A stretch of DNA of 64,000 nt from Pseudomonas rustica (GTDB taxonomy: Bacteria > Pseudomonadota > Gammaproteobacteria > Pseudomonadales > Pseudomonadaceae): NCBI RefSeq assembly GCF_018336155.1, contig NZ_JAGYHF010000011.1, positions 171,301-235,300 of the forward strand. Direction: 5' to 3'. Within the stretch, counting starts at the first letter, position 1, and each line of letters starts with the position of its first letter. The translations under genes and the position numbers were made by a program. A model generated the notes under the pieces. The model saw only the letters and a program-made list of their open reading frames with translations, did not search any database and was not told the origin of the DNA. Positions 23,219 through 34,675 of this stretch are shown one piece after another.

Positions 23219-26157
23219 TACTCGGCGTCCAGATGCAGCGGTGTGATCACCCGACCATCGCTTTCAGCCTGACCGAGATTGGCGTCGATGAAGTACACGC
23301 GGTCATCGGCCAGTTGGCCTTTGTCGACCAGATAATCCTTGATGCTGCTGGCGCGATCCTGACCCAACTGACGCAGCAACACATCGCTGCTACTCCAGAA
23401 CTTGATCACGCCTTCACGCATTTTCGCCGTGCGTTCTTCCTTGCCCAGATCCTTCCACTCAGCCGGCGGCTGGGTTTTCAGGCGGGTGCGATAAATGCCT
23501 TCGAGCAGCGGGCCTTTTTCGCCCTCCGGTACTTCGATCAAAGATGCTTGAGCCGGGACTTTATCGCCACGGCGCTGGAGCATCTTGTAGTAGTTGTACT
23601 GATATTCACGTTCCAGACGCTGTTCGGCAATCAGCGGGCCATCGCTGCTTTGCGCGGCGGTGCCTTCGATTTCCAGACGCAGGGCAGGGCGTTCTTTCAG
23701 CGCTTGCGACAGTTTCACCAGCGCGCCTTCGGCGTCTTTGCTCAATTCGCTGGAGCCCGGCGCGAACGACACGGTGCCGAGGTCTTCGGAACCGCCACCG
23801 CTGACCAAACCGCCAATCAGCTTGAACGGCGCCGCTGCGGCTTTGACGATCAGGTTGCGCAGGGTCTGCCAGACAATCGGCATCACGCTGAATTGCGGGT
23901 TGTTGAGGTCGCCGGTCACCGGCAATTCGATGGAGATTTTGCCGTCGACGTCCTTGAGCAGCGCAATCGCCAGTTTCAACGGCAGGCTCACGGCGTCCGG
24001 GCTGTCGACTTTCTCACCGAGCTGCAATTGCTCGACCACCACTTTGTTCTCGGCTTTCAGTTGGCCTTTGGTGATCAAGTAATGCAGGTCGAGATTGAGC
24101 CGGCCCTTGCGGATGCGGTAACCGGCGAACTTGCCGGAATACGGCGTCAGCGTGGTCAGCTCGACGCGTTTGAAACTGGTGGCGATGTCGAGGCTGGCCA
24201 TCGGGTCGAACGGGTTGACCGCACCTTTGATGGTCACCGGTGCATAGCGGTCGACCTTGCCCTTGATGTCGACGCTGGCCGGTTTCGCCTGACGGCTGTC
24301 GATGGTGCCGATCTGACCGTTCAGTTGTTGGATCGCAGTGGCGAAATTAGGCGTCAGGCTGAAGTCGGCGAAGTTGGCCGAGCCGTCATTGATCGCAATG
24401 CCGCCGATATGAATGCCCAGCGGCTTGTCCTTGCTGGCCGGTTTCGCCGCAGCGGATTTCGCGCCACTGTCGGCCGGTTGCGGGATCAGCAGATCGTCGA
24501 TGTTAGTGGTGCGATCATCGTTGATCATGAAGCGCGCGTACGGCTGGAACAGGTTGACCTTGTCGATCGACAGGCTGTCACCGTGCTGATAATTCAGGCC
24601 TTCGACCACCACTTGCTGCCACTTGAGAAAGTCGCGGGTTTTCAGGGTGTCGAGGGTGTGCAGTTGATCGATCTGCGCGCGGCCGGTCACGCTGAGGGCC
24701 AGCGGCTCGGTGCTCTTGAGGTTGACCTTGAGGTCACTGCCGAGCATGCCGCTGCGCAGTTCCAGACGAATAAACGGGTTGATGTAGGACTGTGCGACAC
24801 GCAGGTCGATGTCCTGGGTTTTCACATTGAGTTGGGCGTTGACCGGCGCCAGATTGACCGCGCCGTCGGCGCTCAGCTTGCCTGATTTGCCCACGCCGCT
24901 GTCGAGTTTGACCTTGAAGGGCGAGCCGTTGAGGCTGTCGAAATCCTGCAGATCAATGTTCAGCGGCGTGATATCCAGCGCCACCGCAGGCGTGGCGGAA
25001 CGGTCGGCGAGGTGAACGGTGTAGTCGCGCAGTTGCACGTCTTTGAGCAGCACTTGCCATGGTTTGCCTGGCGCCGTCGGTTCAGCTTTCGGCGAATCGG
25101 CAGCGGCCGGTGTGCTGGCCGGTTCGGCGGCGGCTTTGGCGGCGGGTTTTGACGGTTGGCTGGCGAACAGTTTTTGCCAGTCGAGCTGGCCGTCAGCTTC
25201 GAGAGCGGCCCAGGTTTCCAGTTTCTGGCTGCGGATCTTGCCGACCTCCACGTGTTGCTTGGCCAGATCGATGCTGGTGTCACTGACGTCGAGGCGCTCA
25301 AGCTTGGCCAGCGGGCGGCCATCCGGAGCGCTGATCGCGAACGGCGCGATGCTGACGTTGACGTTGTTCAGCAGCAGTTCGGTTTCTTTCGACAGGTTGA
25401 GTTTGTATTCGGTGCTGAGGCTGACCACGCCGTCGTTGAGTACCAAAGGCACCGAGTCACGCACGTAAGGCCAGAAGGCTTTCATCTTGCCGTCGGTGAC
25501 TTTCAGGGTGCCTTCGGAAGTGAACGGGATCAGGCTGAAATTGCCGCTCCAGTCGATTCGTCCGCCGGCCGGGCCGATCGCGACGAGGGTCATGTCGGCG
25601 CTGTCTTCGGGCAGGGTGCTGAGGTTTTTCAGTTCGAAGCTGAGGTCGTCGTAAAGGAATTCAATCGGCTCGCTTGGGCGCACGTCCTGAAAGTGCACGA
25701 CGCCGCTGGCCAGTTTGATGTTGTCGATGCGCAGCGGGAACGGTTTGGCGTCGGGATCGGCCGGGACCGGTTCGCTGGCCGGCACGTTGAACAGGCCGAG
25801 CAGATTGAGCTTGCCGTCTTTGGCGAAGAGGATTTCGGTCTTCGGCTTGTCCAGTTCGATGTTCGCCAGATGCAGGGCTTTGGTCCACAGACTGTCGATT
25901 TGCAGGTCGGCGTACAGGCGTTCGAAGCCCACCTGCTCTTTGCCCGGTTCACCAATAACCAGGCCCCACAAGGTGACCTCAAGGCTGAACGGGTTGAGTT
26001 CGATGCGCTGGATATGCGCCGGCACCGTGGCGTAATTGGCCAGTTGCTGGTTGGCCACTCGCAGGGCAATGCCCGGCAAAATCAGAAACCCCAGCAGGCT
26101 GTAGAGGGCCAGCGCAGTCAACAAGGCGCCAATCGCGCGAATCAATCCTTTGGTCAT
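23218..26157 (-). CDS. Large DUF748 envelope protein (AsmA-like)
   Basis: A 979-residue protein: one N-terminal membrane anchor (LLTALALYSLLGFLILPGIA), then a long beta-rich periplasmic region with DUF748 repeats resembling AsmA/TamB-like proteins, and a C-terminal OmpA-like segment (LGTVSFAPGSSELSKDAEGALVKL). An Ala/Pro-rich low-complexity linker lies around residues 330-360. Such proteins are suspected of moving lipids between membranes; this is family inference. I start at the ATG at 26157. An ATG at 26169 is equally possible, and codons further upstream run into a REP element. Confidence 0.85.
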   Translation of the reverse strand: MTKGLIRAIGALLTALALYSLLGFLILPGIALRVANQQLANYATVPAHIQRIELNPFSLEVTLWGLVIGEPGKEQVGFERLYADLQIDSLWTKALHLANIELDKPKTEILFAKDGKLNLLGLFNVPASEPVPADPDAKPFPLRIDNIKLASGVVHFQDVRPSEPIEFLYDDLSFELKNLSTLPEDSADMTLVAIGPAGGRIDWSGNFSLIPFTSEGTLKVTDGKMKAFWPYVRDSVPLVLNDGVVSLSTEYKLNLSKETELLLNNVNVSIAPFAISAPDGRPLAKLERLDVSDTSIDLAKQHVEVGKIRSQKLETWAALEADGQLDWQKLFASQPSKPAAKAAAEPASTPAAADSPKAEPTAPGKPWQVLLKDVQLRDYTVHLADRSATPAVALDITPLNIDLQDFDSLNGSPFKVKLDSGVGKSGKLSADGAVNLAPVNAQLNVKTQDIDLRVAQSYINPFIRLELRSGMLGSDLKVNLKSTEPLALSVTGRAQIDQLHTLDTLKTRDFLKWQQVVVEGLNYQHGDSLSIDKVNLFQPYARFMINDDRTTNIDDLLIPQPADSGAKSAAAKPASKDKPLGIHIGGIAINDGSANFADFSLTPNFATAIQQLNGQIGTIDSRQAKPASVDIKGKVDRYAPVTIKGAVNPFDPMASLDIATSFKRVELTTLTPYSGKFAGYRIRKGRLNLDLHYLITKGQLKAENKVVVEQLQLGEKVDSPDAVSLPLKLAIALLKDVDGKISIELPVTGDLNNPQFSVMPIVWQTLRNLIVKAAAAPFKLIGGLVSGGGSEDLGTVSFAPGSSELSKDAEGALVKLSQALKERPALRLEIEGTAAQSSDGPLIAEQRLEREYQYNYYKMLQRRGDKVPAQASLIEVPEGEKGPLLEGIYRTRLKTQPPAEWKDLGKEERTAKMREGVIKFWSSSDVLLRQLGQDRASSIKDYLVDKGQLADDRVYFIDANLGQAESDGRVITPLHLDAE

Positions 26158-26273
26158 GTGCGGCTTCATCTGTCTGAATCGAAGTGCCTTGGAGTATGGC
26201 ACGCGAATCTGGTTCCGAAGTACATCGCATGGGTCAGGATTGTTCAGATTTGTCTGGAAATATGCACGACTGT

Positions 26274-26358
26274 GTAGAAGCTGCTGAAGGCTGCGATCTT
26301 TTGATCTTGTTTTAAAAAAAGACAAAATCAAAAGATCGCAGCCTTCGGCAGCTCCTAC
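26274..26358. repeat. REP pair, family A
   Basis: Inverted family A copies between the methyltransferase gene and the DUF748 gene. The left arm carries substitutions (GTAGAAGCTGCTGAAGG). Confidence 0.88.
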
Positions 26359-26368
26359 AGGGATCTTC

Positions 26369-27385
26369 TTATAGCTGCAGGATCAGGGTTTTCAGTGGCG
26401 GTTGCTGATCCATGGACGGGAAGTCTGCACCCGGGGTCATCACGCTCCACTCACGCACCGGGCGGCCGGCCTTTTCGGCGCAGCGCAGGACTTGTTCGCG
26501 CCAGTCGTCCATGCTGACTTTCGCCAGATTGTTGCAGCAAATGAGTACGCCGTTATCGGCGGTGGTCAGCAGCGCGGGGTTCAGCAGGCTTTGATAATCG
26601 CGCAGCAGGTCAACGGTGCCGAACGCGCTCTTGGCCCAGGCCGGCGGATCGAGCAGTACCAGATCGTACTGACGCTGTTCGAGGCGCTGGTAGCTTGGCA
26701 GTTTCTGCCCGCGACGCTGGCTGATCGGCAGGCCGGCGAGTTGGCGGATCGCCGGGAAGTAGTCGGACTGAATGAATTCCATCTCCGGCAACTGCGGATT
26801 GAGCAGACCGTTTTCGCGACCGACCGCGAGATTACCTTCGGCGAAATCCAGATTGCACACTTCACGAGCGCCACCGGCTGCGGCACTGAGGCCGACGCCG
26901 CAGGTGTAGGCGAACAGGTTGAGCACGGATTTGCCTTTGGCGTGCTCCTTGACCCAGCCGCGCGTGTTGCGCAGGTCGAGGAACAACAGCGGATCCTGCC
27001 CGGCGTGCCGCCCGCGCACGCGGTAATTGAGGCCCCATTCGTGACCGACCAGATCAACCAGTGCGGCGTCTTCGGCTTTGTAGACGCTGTCTTCACGGTC
27101 GATGCGCGAGTTGCCACGGGAGCGGTCGTTGTAGACCAGCAAGGTTTCCAGGCCCAGGGTTTGATTGACCATCGCGTGCAGTTGCAGCAGGTCGTCACGC
27201 TCAAGCGTCTGGTGAAAACTCTGCACCAGCAGTTGCGGGCCGTAGCGGTCGATGGTCAGACCGCCGGCGCCTTCCTGGCTGCCGTGGAACAGCCGATAGC
27301 AATCGGTGCCCTGGCTGTGCAGCACAGCGAGCAAGTCCTGGCGTTGATCGAGGGCGGCGCGCAGCGCCTGATTCAAGGAAGACAT
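26369..27385 (-). CDS. Class I SAM-dependent methyltransferase (RlmI-like)
   Basis: A 338-residue methyltransferase with an N-terminal PUA/RlmI-like segment (YRLFHGSQEGAGGLTIDRYG), a SAM-binding motif (VLNLFAYTCGVGLSAAAGGA, about residues 170-189) and the catalytic-type motif DLVLLDPPAWAKSAFG. This suits cytosine-C5 23S rRNA methylation as in RlmI, although the protein is shorter than E. coli RlmI (396). The start at 27385 is chosen because the upstream extension reads through REP DNA. Substrate not established. Confidence 0.83.
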   Translation of the reverse strand: MSSLNQALRAALDQRQDLLAVLHSQGTDCYRLFHGSQEGAGGLTIDRYGPQLLVQSFHQTLERDDLLQLHAMVNQTLGLETLLVYNDRSRGNSRIDREDSVYKAEDAALVDLVGHEWGLNYRVRGRHAGQDPLLFLDLRNTRGWVKEHAKGKSVLNLFAYTCGVGLSAAAGGAREVCNLDFAEGNLAVGRENGLLNPQLPEMEFIQSDYFPAIRQLAGLPISQRRGQKLPSYQRLEQRQYDLVLLDPPAWAKSAFGTVDLLRDYQSLLNPALLTTADNGVLICCNNLAKVSMDDWREQVLRCAEKAGRPVREWSVMTPGADFPSMDQQPPLKTLILQL

Positions 27386-27453
27386 GCATGCGCCTTGCTG
27401 GAGAGAATTGGGGCGCGGGAGTTTAACAGCTTGGCGGGGAACCGAGTTAAGCC

Positions 27454-27520
27454 CTTCGCGAGCAAGCCCGCTCCCACATGGGAACGCATTCCAAATGTGG
27501 GAGCGGGCTTGCTCGCGAAG
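27454..27520. repeat. REP pair, family B (close-spaced)
   Basis: Inverted copies of GTGGGAGCGGGCTTGCTCGC at 27454-27477 and 27497-27520, just beyond the stop codon of the MpaB-family gene, with a 19-bp spacer. Confidence 0.92.
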
Positions 27521-27524
27521 CTTT

Positions 27525-28397
27525 TCAGGTCGGCAGGCCCATACGACGTTTGGCTCTCTGCACCGAGCCATTGCGCATCGCCCAGCGCAGCATCGGTGCG
27601 CTGCGCTTGACGCTGGCGCGAATCAACTGGCGTTGCAGCGAACTCTGCCGCACCTCGAGCATGTCGCTGGCCCAGTTCGGCAGTAGATCAATGCCAGCCT
27701 TCATCATCAGATCGCCAAACGGTCGCGCCAGAACACTCGGCGCCGGTGCGGCCAGCAGCAAACGTAAAACCTCGCGGCTGCGCTCATCGCACAGCAAATG
27801 CGGGCGCAGGCGTTGCAGATAATCGGCCACGGCCTGCCGCGACTTGGGCACATCGCGTGCGCCTAGGCGTTCGGCGACCACGGCGATCTCGGCGTAATAA
27901 CGATCCTGATCAGCCAGCGACAACTGTGGATTGCGATAGCGCAAATGCGCCGCCAGAAAGTTACTGACTTCGGCCACATGCACCCACGTCAGCAAATCCG
28001 GATCACTGGCCGCATATGGTCGGCCGTCCGGTGCGGTGCCCACCACTTGCAGGTGAATGGTGCGGACTTTCTCGATCAACCAGTCGGCATCCCGCCGGGA
28101 GCCAAACGTGGTGCCGGAGACAAACTGGCTGGTACGCCGCAAGCGCCCAAGCATGTCCTGACGAAAATTCGAATGATCCCAAACCCCGGCCAGCGCCAGT
28201 GGATGCAGGGCTCGCAGCAACAACGCGCTGATGCCGCCGATCAACATGCTGCTGAAATCGCCGTGCACCTGCCAACTGACCGATTCGGGGCCGAACAGGC
28301 CGGGATCGCCCTTGGGGTTTTCCAGATCGAGCTGGCCGAGGGATAACCCGGTCAGGCTCATGAGTTGGTTTTCGATGCGACTGCGGATGAATTCCAT
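27525..28397 (-). CDS. Oxygenase MpaB family protein (DUF2236)
   Basis: A 290-residue protein of the MpaB/rubber-oxygenase-like DUF2236 family. The pattern GGISALLLRALHPLALAGVWDHSNF followed by RTSQFVSGTTFGSRRDADWLIEKV is characteristic, and the conserved His/Arg residues in the family bind haem. Members include fungal MpaB and latex-clearing protein. The bacterial chromosomal versions have no proven substrate. It lies between the methyltransferase gene and acs, all on the minus strand, and is probably not functionally linked. Confidence 0.82.
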   Translation of the reverse strand: MEFIRSRIENQLMSLTGLSLGQLDLENPKGDPGLFGPESVSWQVHGDFSSMLIGGISALLLRALHPLALAGVWDHSNFRQDMLGRLRRTSQFVSGTTFGSRRDADWLIEKVRTIHLQVVGTAPDGRPYAASDPDLLTWVHVAEVSNFLAAHLRYRNPQLSLADQDRYYAEIAVVAERLGARDVPKSRQAVADYLQRLRPHLLCDERSREVLRLLLAAPAPSVLARPFGDLMMKAGIDLLPNWASDMLEVRQSSLQRQLIRASVKRSAPMLRWAMRNGSVQRAKRRMGLPT

Positions 28398-28448
28398 GAC
28401 CACTCAGTGAAGAAGGGCGGGCGCGGCCGGTTGACCGCGCCCGACGTG

Positions 28449-30386
<1,938 letters not shown>

Positions 30387-30395
30387 GACGGTTCC

Positions 30396-30406
30396 TTATT
30401 CTTGTT
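30396..30406 (-). promoter_or_regulatory. CA motif (Hfq/Crc target) at the acs ribosome binding site
   Basis: On the minus strand the leader reads AACAAGAATAAGGAAC just before the acs ATG, matching AAnAANAA. Hfq with Crc binds such sequences and blocks translation until CrcZ competes. Seen in sequence; regulation inferred. Confidence 0.65.
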
Positions 30407-30436
30407 GTGCGACAAGAGGGGAGCTGTACGACCCTC

Positions 30437-30518
30437 GTAGGAGCTGCCGAAGGCTGCGATCTTTCATCTTGTTTTTTAAGGTCAAGATCAAAAGATCGCA
30501 GCCTTCGGCAGCTCCTAC
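30437..30518. repeat. REP pair, family A
   Basis: Inverted family A copies between acs and pgi, upstream of the acs leader. Confidence 0.9.
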
Positions 30519-30615
30519 AGGGATCGTGTACGCCACCGATTCTGCGATTAGCCCGGTGCCGTGGAACTGTCGATGTTGCAAGCTGTAGGGGCAGGCAAAC
30601 CGCCCCTTCAGCCTA

Positions 30616-32280
30616 TCACCCGCGGTGACGACCGCGGAAGTAGTTGATCAGGCCCTGAGTGGACGGGTCGTCAGCGGTGCTTTCATCGCTGCCCACCAGA
30701 CGGTTGTAAACGCCTTTGCCCAGTTCCTTGCCCAACTCCACGCCCCACTGATCGAAGGCATTGATGCCCCAGACCACGCTCTGCACAAACACTTTGTGTT
30801 CATACATCGCCACCAGTGCGCCGAGACGACGCGGGCTGATGCGTTCAACGACGAGGGTGTTGCTCGGACGGTTGCCCGGGATCACCTTGTGCGGTGCGAG
30901 TTTGTGCACTTGCTCTTCGCTCATGCCTTTTTCGCGCAACTCGGCTTCTGCTTCCGGCAAAGTCTTGCCGAGCATCAGCGCCTGGCTCTGCGACAGGCAG
31001 TTGGCGTACAGCCACTGATGGTGGTCAGCAACCGGATTGAAGCTGACGATCGGCACGATGAAATCAGCCGGGATCAGTTGCGAACCTTGGTGCAGCAACT
31101 GGTGGTAAGCGTGCTGACCGTTGCAGCCGACGCCGCCCCAGATCACCGGGCCAGTATCGGTCGACACCGGGGTGCCGTCCTGACGCACGCTCTTGCCATT
31201 GGATTCCATGTCCAGTTGTTGCAAGTGCTTGGTGATATTGCGCAGGTAGTGGTCGTACGGCAGGATCGCGTGGCTTTGCGCGCCCCAGAAGTTGCCGTAC
31301 CACACACCCAGCAAGCCCAACAGCACCGGCATGTTCTGCTCGAATGGCGCAGTCTGGAAATGCTGATCCATGGTGTAGGCACCGGACAGCAATTCCTTGA
31401 AGTTGGACATGCCGATGGCCAGCGCAATCGGCAAACCGATCGCCGACCACAGCGAGTAACGACCGCCAACCCAGTCCCACATCGGGAAGATGTTTTCTTC
31501 ACGAATACCGAACGCCACAGCCGCGGCGTTGTTGCTCGAGACGGCGATGAAGTGGCGATACAGCTCAGCTTCCGAACCGCCCTGCGCCAGATACCAGGCA
31601 CGTGCGGCCTGAGCGTTTTTCAGGGTTTCGAGGGTGTTGAAGGATTTCGACGAAACGATGAACAGCGTGGTCTCGGCGCGCAGTTTCTGCGTCAGCTCGT
31701 GGAATTCGCTGCCGTCGATGTTTGCCAGATAGTGGCAACGTACGCCTTTTTGCGCGTACGACAGCAGTGCTTCGGAAACCAGCTCAGGGCCGAGGAACGA
31801 GCCACCGATGCCGATGTTGACCACGTCAGTGATCGGCTTCTCGGTGTAACCGCGCCACAGACCGTCGTGGATGCGGCCCACGAGGTCGGTGATCTGGTTC
31901 AGTACTTTGTGGACTTCCGGCATCACGTTGACGCCGTTGACCGACAGCTTGTCGCCCACCGGGCGGCGCAGGGCGGTGTGCAGCGCCGGGCGGCCTTCGG
32001 AGGTGTTGACGATTTCGCCTTCGAACAGCGCTTTGATCGCGCCCTTCAGATCGACTTCATTGGCCAGACCCACGAGCAGATTACGGGTCTCGGCGTTGAT
32101 CAAATTCTTCGAATAATCGAGAAACAGGCCGCAGCTGCTGAGGGTGAACTGATTGAAGCGCTGCGGATCGGCGTTGAAGGCCTCGCGCATGCTGAAATCC
32201 TGCATGGCTTGGCGGTGATCTTTCAACGCTTGCCAGGCGGGCAGAGCGGTAACGTCTTGAGGAGTGAGGTAATACGCCAT
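30616..32280 (-). CDS. pgi: Glucose-6-phosphate isomerase
   Basis: A 554-residue enzyme with the PGI signatures NIGIGGSFLGPELV, GGRYSLWSAIGLPIAL and GINAFDQWGVELGK, interconverting glucose-6-phosphate and fructose-6-phosphate. In pseudomonads lacking phosphofructokinase it serves gluconeogenesis and the cyclic Entner-Doudoroff route. The ATG at 32280 (MAYYLTPQD) is the family start, and a 26-residue upstream extension has no support. It is downstream of panC, with a ~440-bp gap. Confidence 0.97.
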   Translation of the reverse strand: MAYYLTPQDVTALPAWQALKDHRQAMQDFSMREAFNADPQRFNQFTLSSCGLFLDYSKNLINAETRNLLVGLANEVDLKGAIKALFEGEIVNTSEGRPALHTALRRPVGDKLSVNGVNVMPEVHKVLNQITDLVGRIHDGLWRGYTEKPITDVVNIGIGGSFLGPELVSEALLSYAQKGVRCHYLANIDGSEFHELTQKLRAETTLFIVSSKSFNTLETLKNAQAARAWYLAQGGSEAELYRHFIAVSSNNAAAVAFGIREENIFPMWDWVGGRYSLWSAIGLPIALAIGMSNFKELLSGAYTMDQHFQTAPFEQNMPVLLGLLGVWYGNFWGAQSHAILPYDHYLRNITKHLQQLDMESNGKSVRQDGTPVSTDTGPVIWGGVGCNGQHAYHQLLHQGSQLIPADFIVPIVSFNPVADHHQWLYANCLSQSQALMLGKTLPEAEAELREKGMSEEQVHKLAPHKVIPGNRPSNTLVVERISPRRLGALVAMYEHKVFVQSVVWGINAFDQWGVELGKELGKGVYNRLVGSDESTADDPSTQGLINYFRGRHRG

Positions 32281-32440
32281 CGCTGCGGTTTTCCTTTTTA
32301 CTTGAACGGCTTCTGAACACGGATCAGACCGGCGCGCCATGTTTGGGGGCGCGGTCAACTGCGTCTACACGATTTATCGACGCAGGGCGAATACAGTAAA
32401 CCTCGCGCTGCGATCTGTCTTGACTTCTTCTGACCTGATC

Positions 32441-32470
32441 CCTGTACTTTTTTAACATTTAATACAGGGA
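32441..32470. promoter_or_regulatory. Inverted repeat upstream of pgi
   Basis: CCCTGTA and TACAGGG flank an AT-rich centre about 160 bp upstream of pgi. It could be an operator or a weak terminator of unknown use. The rest of the 32281-32717 gap contains a GC-rich, featureless stretch (32471-32600) and a REP pair. Confidence 0.35.
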
Positions 32471-32610
32471 GTGGCCGACAAACGGAGGGGGAGGGCGAGG
32501 TCGGGCAAGCTGAACCTCCCGGGTTGGAATCGAACGGCGGGCAGTGTGCCCGAAGGCTCTGGGGGCGGCAATACAGCTGCTATGCAATCGTTCATGCGCC
32601 GAAAACCACT

Positions 32611-32699
32611 GTGGGAGCGGGCTTGCTCGCGAAGGCGTCGTATCAGTCGACATGTTGGTCAACTGATAGATTGCATTCGCGAGCAAGCCCGCTCCCACA
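32611..32699. repeat. REP pair, family B
   Basis: Inverted copies of GTGGGAGCGGGCTTGCTCGC with a ~40-bp spacer, just downstream of panC. Confidence 0.92.
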
Positions 32700-32717
32700 G
32701 GGGGGACTGCGGTGTTT

Positions 32718-33578
32718 TTAAGAGGGGGTGTCGAGATTCAGGTGCAGGTTGTCGATCAATCGCGTAGTACCGAGGAATGCGGCCAGCAGAATCACCAGAT
32801 CACGGTCTTCAGCCGTCGCCGGACGCAACGTCAGCGCATGGCGGATTTCCAGGTAATCCGGACGCAGGCCCGCCGCTTCCAGCTGTTGCAGCTGGGCACT
32901 GATCAGCGTCGGGAAATCACGCTCGCCTTGCTTGATCGACTCGGCAATAGTGCTCAGCGTGCGATACACCACAGGGGCTACCGCGCGTTGTTCTTCATTA
33001 AGGAAGCCGTTGCGCGACGACAGCGCCAGACCGTCCGCAGCGCGTACGGTCGGTTCGCCGATGATCTGGATCGGCATGTTCAGGTCATGCACCAGCGCGC
33101 GGATCACCGCCAGTTGCTGGAAGTCCTTCTGACCGAAAATCGCCAGATCCGGCTGCACCATGTTGAACAGCTTGCTGACCACGGTCGCGACGCCCTCGAA
33201 GTGTCCCGGACGACTGGCGCCGCACAGGCCTTCGGACAGTTGCGGCACGCTGACCCGGGTCTGCCCGGCCATGCCGTCGGGGTACATTTCCTCAACGGTC
33301 GGCGCGAACAGCAGGGAGCAACCGGCTTCAAGCAGTTTTTCCTGATCCGCTGCCAGGGTGCGCGGGTACTTGTCGAGGTCTTCGCCGGCGCCGAATTGCA
33401 GCGGGTTGACGAAAATGCTCGCCACCACGAAGTCCACGCGTTGCGTGGCTTTGGTCACCAGGGCGACGTGGCCGCTGTGCAGGTTGCCCATGGTCGGCAC
33501 GAAGCCGATGCGCTTGCCTTCACTGCGCGCGCGGGCCACGGCGGCGCGCAGTTCGCGTACGGTTTTTACGGTGTTCAT
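32718..33578 (-). CDS. panC: Pantothenate synthetase
   Basis: A 286-residue nucleotidyltransferase-fold ligase with the HIGH-type motif (MGNLHSGH, residues ~31-38), FGQKDFQQL and the KSKS-like region LSSRNGFL. It joins pantoate and beta-alanine using ATP. It overlaps panB by 4 nt (start within the panB stop), so panB-panC is an operon. Together with coaE at 17 kb, two segments of CoA synthesis are present in this window. Confidence 0.97.
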   Translation of the reverse strand: MNTVKTVRELRAAVARARSEGKRIGFVPTMGNLHSGHVALVTKATQRVDFVVASIFVNPLQFGAGEDLDKYPRTLAADQEKLLEAGCSLLFAPTVEEMYPDGMAGQTRVSVPQLSEGLCGASRPGHFEGVATVVSKLFNMVQPDLAIFGQKDFQQLAVIRALVHDLNMPIQIIGEPTVRAADGLALSSRNGFLNEEQRAVAPVVYRTLSTIAESIKQGERDFPTLISAQLQQLEAAGLRPDYLEIRHALTLRPATAEDRDLVILLAAFLGTTRLIDNLHLNLDTPS

Positions 33579-34375
33579 GCAGAGAATCCGTGTTCGATGC
33601 CAGGGAACGTGGCAGCTTTGACTTCGCTAACGTAAGCCTTCAATGCGGACTGGATGTTGTCCTGGTCGTGCATGAAGTTTTTGACGAATTTCGGTACACG
33701 GCCGGTGATCGACAGACCGAGCATGTCGTGCAGCACCAGCACCTGGCCGTCAGTATCCGCGCCGGCGCCAATGCCGATAACCGGAATTTTCACCGCCTGG
33801 GTGATTTCCGCAGCCAGTTCGCTTGGCACGCATTCGAGCAGCAGCATGGACGCGCCAGCCTGCTCCAGCGAGATCGCATCGGCACGCATCTGCCGCGCCT
33901 GGTTTTCGTTGCGGCCCTGCACTTTATAGCCACCAAGGATGTTCACCGCTTGCGGGGTCAGGCCCATGTGCGCGCACACCGGCACACCGCGTTCGGCGAG
34001 CAGACGAATCGACTCCGCCAGCCACAGCTGACCTTCGACCTTGACCATGTGCGCACCGGCCTGCATCAGCATGGCGCTGTTCATCATGGTTTGTTCGAGG
34101 GTGGCGTTGGCCATGAACGGCAAGTCAGCCAGGATCAGGGCGTCGGTGTTACCGCGTTTGACGCACGCGGTGTGGTAGGCCATTTCTGCAGTGGTCACCG
34201 GCAAGGTGCTGTCGTGACCTTGCAGCACCATGCCGAGGGAGTCGCCCACCAGCAGCACTTCGACACCGGCTTCGTTGCAGGCGTGGGCGAAGGTCGCGTC
34301 ATAGCAGGTCAGCATGGTGATTTTTTCACCTTTCTGCTTGAGGCTCTGGAGCGTGGTCAGGGTGATGGCTGGCAT
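33575..34375 (-). CDS. panB: 3-methyl-2-oxobutanoate hydroxymethyltransferase
   Basis: A 266-residue TIM-barrel enzyme with the family motifs TCYDATFA, LVGDSLGMVLQGHDSTLPVT and GIGAGADTDGQVLVLHDMLG. It transfers a hydroxymethyl group to ketoisovalerate, the branched-chain intermediate made by the ilv enzymes encoded at 58-61 kb. A GAGG ribosome binding site lies upstream. folK lies 398 bp further upstream on the same strand; that gap holds a REP pair and no gene. Confidence 0.97.
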   Translation of the reverse strand: MPAITLTTLQSLKQKGEKITMLTCYDATFAHACNEAGVEVLLVGDSLGMVLQGHDSTLPVTTAEMAYHTACVKRGNTDALILADLPFMANATLEQTMMNSAMLMQAGAHMVKVEGQLWLAESIRLLAERGVPVCAHMGLTPQAVNILGGYKVQGRNENQARQMRADAISLEQAGASMLLLECVPSELAAEITQAVKIPVIGIGAGADTDGQVLVLHDMLGLSITGRVPKFVKNFMHDQDNIQSALKAYVSEVKAATFPGIEHGFSA

Positions 34376-34675
34376 GTAAAAAATCCTCGTTCAGGCGCTC
34401 TGGAAACTACTGCGAGTAACGCGCGTGATTCTTCATTTACTCAGGCGCACGCTCTTTTGTCGTGCTTATAAGGCCTGGATTGCGCCCGTATGTGCCGGGT
34501 TGGCGGCAGCGGGACGCCTATAGTCGTGAGGAGAACCGAGGAAGTCAATTGCGTGTGTTACCGCATTGTTACGAGGCGAGTGTTACCGACGTTACTGATG
34601 CGATTCAGCGGCGCGGCGGGCCTGATTCGAGGAATTTTTGTCCGACAAAACCGATGTGGGGATCAACCCCCATCT
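34376..34675. other. Gap between panB and the folK-side REP, no gene seen
   Basis: The 300 bp upstream of panB contain no convincing open frame or hairpin. They probably include the panBC promoter, but I cannot place -35 and -10 boxes with confidence. Confidence 0.5.
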
